From assembly GCA_027297485.1 (NCBI GenBank), contig JAPUHZ010000302.1, positions 1-18,041 of the forward strand: a stretch of 18,041 nucleotides of DNA, in the 5' to 3' direction. Origin of the DNA: Deltaproteobacteria bacterium. GTDB lineage: Bacteria; Desulfobacterota_B; Binatia; UBA9968. A model generated the notes under the pieces. That model had not been told where the DNA came from. It searched no databases and saw only the letters and a program-made list of their open reading frames with translations. Below, piece by piece: positions 12,979-18,041 of the stretch. The translations under genes were made by a program, and so were the position numbers. Position 1 is the first letter of the stretch; the number at the start of each line of letters is the position of its first letter.

Positions 12979-14115
12979 TTACGTCGCCCCGAAGAAACGT
13001 TTCTTATCAGCCGCCGCGCGGGCTTCGTATTCCCGTTCCAGTTCTGCGCTCGGTACATAGAGCGTGTCCATGCGCTTGCGCAGATCCCACACCTGTTGAC
13101 AGGCGGTCACCAAACGAGAGAACTGCTCAGGAAACAATCCTTGGAAGCCATCCGATTTTGCGATGAGCGGGTTGGGGTGTGCCTCGACCAAAACCACCGA
13201 AGCGCCGGCCATGATACCGGCCAGAGTCATAGGAAAAACGAGGTCGCGTATTCCGGTGCCATGCGAGGCATCGATGGCCACTGGCAGACAAGAAAGTTGA
13301 TAGTGAAACGCGGCAATAGCACCGAGGTCCAAGGTGTTCCGGGTATATTTGTTGGGACTGACGATGCCACGCTCACATAGAACGATATCTTCCTTGCCTG
13401 CGGCCATGACGCGCTCGACCCAAAGCAGATAGGCCTCGATATCCAGTGAGTTTCCGCGCTTATGAATCACGGGCAGTGGTGTATCACGCAAACGATTGAG
13501 CAGGGCCTGGTTTTTTGAGTTCGGCTCACCCACCTGGAGACAGTCTACACCCATCTCCTCGTAAATGGATACGTCGTGAGGGTCGAGTACCTCAACTACC
13601 GTGGGCAACTCGAATTTTTTCCCTGCCTTCACAATGAACTCGAGACCATTGCGCAAGGCCTCCTCGGAGTTGGATCCGATCCCTTCCCACCCGCTGTAAG
13701 GGCTGGAGCGGTACTTGACCACTCCTCCGCGCAGCGCCTTAGCCCCGGACTCTTTGACCATGCGGGCCGCCTGCATAATTTGCGCCTCGCTCTCAACGGA
13801 GCAGGGGCCGGCGATTACGGTAAGCTCATCGCCCCCCACCTCGACGTTGCCAATATGAACGGTACGGTGAATCAGGTTGCCGGGAGAGCCTTTCTGTGCA
13901 GCCCTTTTGTATGCGCGCGAGATCGGGATTAGGCTCTCAACCGCGGCCATCTCCTGGATTTCGGCTACCGGGAGTTGAGTGATATCGCCATAGACGCCGA
14001 CGAGGGTGATCTCGTCGCCGACCATTTTACCGGTCTTGTATCCCCACTCGCGGAGCTTGTCTTCAACCGCCGCTACTTCTTCCGGGGTCACAGCCCGGGA
14101 CATTTTGATAAGCAT
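12979..14115 (-). CDS. DAHP synthase family protein (type I beta) with N-terminal ferredoxin-like domain
   Basis: 378 aa. Residues 1-70 resemble the ferredoxin-like regulatory domain of AroF/AroG beta-type enzymes. The barrel starts at AGPCSVES. Metal ligands are present: C105, H285 (DASHGTG), E311 (VEAHPNP) and D322. R129 and K134 (LRGGVVKYR) and K219 (IHKRG) also fit. True enzymes condense phosphoenolpyruvate and erythrose-4-phosphate at the entry of the shikimate pathway. Odd: the usual GARN motif, whose arginine binds the phosphoenolpyruvate phosphate, reads GEPN (196-199), KPRTSPY reads KYRSSPY and DPSHATG reads DASHGTG. It may be a diverged paralogue with another substrate, so no aro symbol is given. 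GGGGAGG 8 bases before the ATG supports the start. It stands alone. Confidence 0.85.
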   Translation of the reverse strand: MLIKMSRAVTPEEVAAVEDKLREWGYKTGKMVGDEITLVGVYGDITQLPVAEIQEMAAVESLIPISRAYKRAAQKGSPGNLIHRTVHIGNVEVGGDELTVIAGPCSVESEAQIMQAARMVKESGAKALRGGVVKYRSSPYSGWEGIGSNSEEALRNGLEFIVKAGKKFELPTVVEVLDPHDVSIYEEMGVDCLQVGEPNSKNQALLNRLRDTPLPVIHKRGNSLDIEAYLLWVERVMAAGKEDIVLCERGIVSPNKYTRNTLDLGAIAAFHYQLSCLPVAIDASHGTGIRDLVFPMTLAGIMAGASVVLVEAHPNPLIAKSDGFQGLFPEQFSRLVTACQQVWDLRKRMDTLYVPSAELEREYEARAAADKKRFFGAT

Positions 14116-14262
14116 GATTTGAACCTCCCCTTTGATTCTATCTACCCCCTGCGATCTTCGTCAAGGGTTGAAAACGAGGGCTTGTCTGATGTTTTTAGCC
14201 TGTCGATGAAATGAATTGGCTAGATTAAAACAGAAGATTCCGATGTGACGAAGGCGAGAAGA

Positions 14263-14880
14263 TTAATAAATCAAGTCGCCGATTCGTTCCCAACGCACCC
14301 AGCGGTCGTGCCCCTCCCAGGACCAGTAAATGAGAAAGGCTTTTCCCTTCACGGCTTCCAGGTTCACAAAACCCCAGAAGCGACTATCGTAGCTTCGATC
14401 TCGGTTATCTCCCATTACAAATACGTGGTTTTCCGGAACTCGTCTGGGGCCATAATCGTCCCTGATTTGAAAGCCTCCCCCTTCCGAGTCATTATCTTGA
14501 AAATGGGCGTGGGAATCATCTACGGGCAAGTTGTTGATATAAATCTTTTTACCCCGAATCTTCACCAGATCTCCACCGACCCCGATCACTCGTTTAATGA
14601 AGTCTTTGGAATGATCTTCCGGGAAGATAAAAACCACTACATCGCCCCGCTGGGGTTTTTTGAATTCCACTATATATTTGCCCCAATAAGGGATCCGGAT
14701 CCCGTAGGCTAACTTGCTAACCAGAATGTGGTCTCCGATCTCGAGGGTTGGAATCATGGAGCCGGAAGGGATCTTGAAAGCTTGGACCATAAAGGTCCGA
14801 ATAAACAGGGCCAAGAGCAAGGCCATGCCGATCGCCTCGGCATACTCGCGGAAAGTAGATTTAGCTTTTTTGGATGGCAT
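14263..14880 (-). CDS. lepB: Signal peptidase I
   Basis: 205-aa membrane-bound serine protease that removes signal peptides from exported proteins. One N-terminal membrane segment (about 14-33) is followed by the catalytic box IPSGSMIPTL with nucleophile S41. The general base K96 is in FIKRVIGVGGD, and the box E motif is GDNRDRSYDSR. The active site faces the periplasm. Length is typical for a one-helix enzyme. It begins 19 bases after lepA ends, the classic lepA-lepB arrangement, and is the last gene of its operon. I see no clear terminator after it. Confidence 0.96.
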   Translation of the reverse strand: MPSKKAKSTFREYAEAIGMALLLALFIRTFMVQAFKIPSGSMIPTLEIGDHILVSKLAYGIRIPYWGKYIVEFKKPQRGDVVVFIFPEDHSKDFIKRVIGVGGDLVKIRGKKIYINNLPVDDSHAHFQDNDSEGGGFQIRDDYGPRRVPENHVFVMGDNRDRSYDSRFWGFVNLEAVKGKAFLIYWSWEGHDRWVRWERIGDLIY

Positions 14881-14899
14881 ATATTGAAAAATCTGTTTT

Positions 14900-16693
14900 C
14901 TAGACCTTCAAGGCCGCCAAAAAGGCCTCCTGAGGGATCTCTACTCGCCCTACTTGTTTCATTCTCTTCTTCCCCTCTTTCTGCCTCTCCAGCAGCTTAC
15001 GCTTACGAGTGATATCCCCCCCGTAGCATTTTGCCGTCACGTTCTTCCTGAGCGCCTTAACACTTTCACGGGCGATAACCCGGCTGCCAATGGCAGCCTG
15101 GATCACTACCTCGAAGAGTTGGCGCGGGATCAGCCCACGCATGCGCTGCACGAGATCGCGCCCGCGTTGGTAGGCCTTTTCCCGATGGGTAATCATGGAC
15201 ATGGCGTCCACCACCTCTCCGTTGATGCGGATATCCAGCTTGACCATATCGGAGGGTCGGCGACCTGCCACCTCATAATCCATGGAGGCGTAACCCCGGC
15301 TGAGTGATTTCAAGCGGTCATAGAAATCCAGAGCTATCTCGCTGAGCGGGAGCTCATAGACGAGCATCGCCCTCTTGGGCCCCAAGTAGCGGATCTCCTT
15401 TTGGGTTCCCCTTTTTTCCTCACAGAGTTTTAGAACAGACCCCAAGAACTCTTGCGGAACGTGGATTGTCGCCAGGATAACCGTCTCTTCGATTTGGTCA
15501 ATATCCGATTCTGCCGGGAGTTTGTCAGGGTTGTCAATGAGGAGAGTTTTCCCCGAGCGTGTGATGACCTGGTAAACCACGGTCGGGGCGGTGGTAATCA
15601 AACTCAAGCCGAATTCGCGTTCGAGCCTCTCCCGGACAATATCCAGATGAAGCAGACCTAAGAATCCGCAACGAAACCCAAAACCGAGCGCCTGAGAGCT
15701 CTCTGCTTCGAACGTAAATGAAGAATCGTTAAGCCTTAGCCTCTCCAGTGCCTTTCTTAATGCTTGATATTGTCCCGTATCTGCCGGGTAGAGACCGCTA
15801 AAGACCATCGGCTTCATAGCCTTGAACCCCGGCAATGGCCGAGTTGCAAGATCATCTTCGGTCGTAATGGTATCCCCGATGCGTGTCTCCCTGATCTCCT
15901 TAATTCCCGCCATTAAGAAGCCCACTTCGCCGGCTTTTATCTCTGGGACCTCGACAGCAGCAGGGGAAAATATCCCCAGCCGACTGACCTCAAAGACCTT
16001 CCCGCTAGACATCATCCGGATGCGCTGGCCCTTGCGGACAACCCCGTCAAAGAGTCGTATCATTACTACTGCTCCGTTGTAGGGGTCAAACCAGCTGTCG
16101 AAAATCAACGCGTGCAGGGGACCATCCGGGCTCCCCTGAGGGGGAGGAAAATAGTTCACGATCCCTTCGAGAATGGCCTCAGTTCCAATGCCCTCCTTCG
16201 CGCTCGCCAAAATCGCCTGTGAAGCATCTATGCCGATGATGTCTTCAATCTCTTTTCTGACACGCTCGGGATCGGCGCTCGGTAGATCAATCTTGTTGAT
16301 GATGGGAAGGATAGACAACTGGTGATCCAGAGCCAGGTAAACATTGGCCACCGTTTGAGCCTCCACCCCTTGGGCCGCATCTACCACCAGGAGCGCCCCC
16401 TCGCAAGCCGCCAAACTTCGGGATACCTCATAAGTGAAATCCACATGGCCTGGGGTGTCAATCAAGTTGAAGGTATATTCCTCCCCGCTCCTTGAGCGAT
16501 AGCGGAGACAAACAGGACTGGCCTTGATCGTAATCCCCCGTTCCCTTTCCAAATCCATGCTGTCGAGGAACTGATCCGTTCGCTCGCGTTCGCTCACGGT
16601 ACCTGTGTATTCGAGAAGTCGGTCCGCCAAGGTTGATTTTCCATGGTCGATATGGGCAATGATCGAAAAGTTTCTGATGTGTCCCGTTCTCAT
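14900..16693 (-). CDS. lepA: Elongation factor 4 (translational GTPase LepA)
   Basis: 597-aa ribosome-associated GTPase of the EF-G family, reported to act on stalled ribosomes and during initiation or assembly. G1 AHIDHGKST is at 13-21, G3 DTPGH at 79-83 and G4 NKID at 133-136. The LepA-specific C-terminal domain ends [29 protein letters not shown], as in canonical members. Length is standard. Its ATG overlaps the epimerase stop (ATGA), and lepB follows closely. Conserved single-copy gene, useful for placing the organism. Confidence 0.98.
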   Translation of the reverse strand: MRTGHIRNFSIIAHIDHGKSTLADRLLEYTGTVSERERTDQFLDSMDLERERGITIKASPVCLRYRSRSGEEYTFNLIDTPGHVDFTYEVSRSLAACEGALLVVDAAQGVEAQTVANVYLALDHQLSILPIINKIDLPSADPERVRKEIEDIIGIDASQAILASAKEGIGTEAILEGIVNYFPPPQGSPDGPLHALIFDSWFDPYNGAVVMIRLFDGVVRKGQRIRMMSSGKVFEVSRLGIFSPAAVEVPEIKAGEVGFLMAGIKEIRETRIGDTITTEDDLATRPLPGFKAMKPMVFSGLYPADTGQYQALRKALERLRLNDSSFTFEAESSQALGFGFRCGFLGLLHLDIVRERLEREFGLSLITTAPTVVYQVITRSGKTLLIDNPDKLPAESDIDQIEETVILATIHVPQEFLGSVLKLCEEKRGTQKEIRYLGPKRAMLVYELPLSEIALDFYDRLKSLSRGYASMDYEVAGRRPSDMVKLDIRINGEVVDAMSMITHREKAYQRGRDLVQRMRGLIPRQLFEVVIQAAIGSRVIARESVKALRKNVTAKCYGGDITRKRKLLERQKEGKKRMKQVGRVEIPQEAFLAALKV

Positions 16694-17616
16694 GCAAGCT
16701 TCGCCTCACGATAATAGTCGATGGTCTTCTCCAAACCTACCTCCATCTGGACCCGAGGAGTCCATCCCATTACCTGTCTGGCGCAGGAGCCTTCCAGACA
16801 ACTCCGCCTCTGCTCTCCAGCCTTAGCCGGACCATGGGTGGCATTAATCTCAGAGCCTATTCTCTCGCGCAGCAGGCGAAAGATAGTAAGAACGTCCGTC
16901 TCCTGCCCGGTGCCAATGTTCAGGCATCCTACGTAGGGAGATTCGAGCGCCGAAAGATTAGCCGCAACCACATCTTCCACATAGACGTAGTCCCGAGTCT
17001 GCTTCCCATCACCGTTAATGGTGGGGACCTTACCGGAAAGAAGATGGTGAATAAAGATAGCAACGACTCCCGCCTCTCCTTTGCTGGACTGTCTGGGTCC
17101 ATAGACATTCGCGTAGCGCAGGGCAATGTACGGCAACCCAAAGGCCTTTTGGTAATAAGCGAGATAATACTCTCCAGTCAGTTTGCTCACTCCATACGGG
17201 CTTAGGGGTCGTGTGGGATGATCTTCCGGAGCGGGGAAGGTTTCTTGCTCCCCGTAGACCACCCCGCCTGAGGAAGCGTAAATGACCTTTTTGACTCCCA
17301 AGCTCTTGCAGCTCTCCAGCAGGTTAATAAAGCCCAAGATATTGATCCGGGCATCAAAGAGGGGATCAGCCACGGAGCGACGCAGATCCATCTGGGCCGC
17401 ATGGTGACTGAGCACGTCAGGAGAGATCTTGGACAAAACACCCGGAACGGCCGGATCAACGATATCGATGGAGTAAAGAACGGCTTTTTTATTCAAGTTC
17501 CTCTTCGATCCGGTGGAGAGATCGTCAATGACAAACACCTCGTGACCCCTTGCAATATAGGCATCCACGATATGGGATCCGATAAAACCCGCTCCACCGG
17601 TGACGACGATTTTCAT
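16690..17616 (-). CDS. NAD-dependent sugar-nucleotide epimerase (GalE-like)
   Basis: 308 aa extended short-chain dehydrogenase. The Rossmann motif GGAGFIGSH is at 7-15. [11 protein letters not shown] carries the catalytic serine near 116, and SPYGVSK has Y141 and K145. [10 protein letters not shown] and [16 protein letters not shown] are typical of UDP-glucose/UDP-GlcNAc 4-epimerases. It likely interconverts a UDP-hexose for surface polysaccharide. The exact sugar cannot be read, so no symbol is given. It overlaps by ATGA with both the decarboxylase upstream and lepA downstream, so it is translationally coupled to both. Confidence 0.92.
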   Translation of the reverse strand: MKIVVTGGAGFIGSHIVDAYIARGHEVFVIDDLSTGSKRNLNKKAVLYSIDIVDPAVPGVLSKISPDVLSHHAAQMDLRRSVADPLFDARINILGFINLLESCKSLGVKKVIYASSGGVVYGEQETFPAPEDHPTRPLSPYGVSKLTGEYYLAYYQKAFGLPYIALRYANVYGPRQSSKGEAGVVAIFIHHLLSGKVPTINGDGKQTRDYVYVEDVVAANLSALESPYVGCLNIGTGQETDVLTIFRLLRERIGSEINATHGPAKAGEQRRSCLEGSCARQVMGWTPRVQMEVGLEKTIDYYREAKLA

Positions 17617-18041
17617 ATCGGTTGGTCTTTTAACTGCTTTTTGAAATACTCAACGGTTTCGCCCAGGCCTTTGTCCAGCGAGACCTGTGGCTGCCAGGCT
17701 AAGAGTTCGCGGGCCTTGGAAATATCCGGCTGACGTACCTGAGGGTCATCCTCAGGTAACGCTTGGTAGACGATAGAACTCTTTGACCCGGTCAGCGCCA
17801 AGATCTTTTTAGCAAAATCCAAAACGGTCATTTCGTGCGGACTTCCAATATTAACCGGAAGGTGATAGTCGGCTTCTATGAGTTTGAGGAGCCCGCGTAC
17901 AAGGTCGTCGACGTAAAGGAAACTGCGCGTCTGGGTGCCCTTCCCATAAACCGTCAGGCCCTCCCCTCTCAATGCTTGAGTAATGAAACTCGGCACCACC
18001 CTTCCATCTCTCATCCTCATACGAGGACCGTAGGTATTGAA
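17613..18041 (-). CDS. UDP-glucuronate decarboxylase (UDP-xylose synthase)-like, C-terminal part
   Basis: 142 residues in frame from the right edge, so the start and the Rossmann half lie outside the window. [57 protein letters not shown] and the tail [19 protein letters not shown] match UDP-xylose synthases very closely. These make UDP-xylose from UDP-glucuronate. The catalytic YxxxK motif is not in view, so related dTDP/UDP-sugar enzymes cannot be fully excluded. Its TGA overlaps the ATG of the epimerase gene. Confidence 0.88.
   Translation of the reverse strand, partial: FNTYGPRMRMRDGRVVPSFITQALRGEGLTVYGKGTQTRSFLYVDDLVRGLLKLIEADYHLPVNIGSPHEMTVLDFAKKILALTGSKSSIVYQALPEDDPQVRQPDISKARELLAWQPQVSLDKGLGETVEYFKKQLKDQPI

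Noticed and set aside
12730..13380. 216-aa plus-strand frame
   Set aside because: Its second half is antisense to the DAHP synthase-like gene and its first half crosses an inverted repeat. No ribosome binding site or family pattern.
14245..14712. 155-aa plus-strand frame
   Set aside because: Antisense to lepB, which has all catalytic boxes.

Overview
The window is a stretch of chromosome, almost all of it coding on the minus strand, from a bacterium I cannot name. The pyrR-pyrB leader, leaderless ATGA-coupled gene pairs, a lipoprotein with a lipobox, LepA/LepB, and periplasmic-type solute-binding and VOC proteins fit an uncultured, environmental, moderate-GC, probably diderm lineage (NC10-, Nitrospirota- or Tectomicrobia-like). 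This is a guess from protein flavour only. No rRNA, tRNA or CRISPR array was found.

Layout from left to right. (1) 1-2182: a pyrimidine operon, pyrR then pyrB, the latter cut by the left edge. PyrB carries a fused PyrI-type zinc domain. The operon has a clear promoter, a PyrR-binding RNA hairpin, a 16-codon leader ORF and a terminator that begins at the leader stop codon. (2) 2183-3402: an insert-like segment with a three-hairpin repeat, a DUF4258/YgiT-type toxin-antitoxin-like pair, and a second copy of the pyr leader (169 bp, 3 mismatches). The segment is therefore flanked by direct repeats of a regulatory region. (3) 3403-4660: a small two-helix membrane protein, a lipoprotein, and little else. 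(4) About 4660-7365: genes for two GNAT acetyltransferases, small membrane proteins and a frameshifted nitrilase-family hydrolase. Two of the junctions hold convincing attC (59-base-element) sites and two hold weaker ones. This looks like an integron cassette array without an integrase in view. (5) 7511-8256: a REP-type Y1 transposase copy with 18-bp inverted repeats and an in-frame stop.

(6) 8287-10168: a two-domain VOC protein overlapping a periplasmic solute-binding protein gene. (7) 10187-10690: a MITE-like element and the second copy of the three-hairpin repeat. (8) 10691-11853: dgkA coupled to an RNase Z-like metallo-hydrolase. (9) 12181-12672: the only plus-strand gene, unrecognised. 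(10) 12979-14115: a DAHP synthase-family protein with an altered substrate-binding motif. (11) 14263-18041: a UDP-sugar decarboxylase/epimerase (cut by the right edge), a GalE-like epimerase, lepA and lepB, in that transcriptional order. The first three genes overlap by ATGA.

The most interesting material is the pyr control region and its duplication around the toxin-antitoxin-like pair, the attC-bearing cassette cluster, the two copies of a structured repeat, and the unusual domain make-up of PyrB and the DAHP synthase-like protein.
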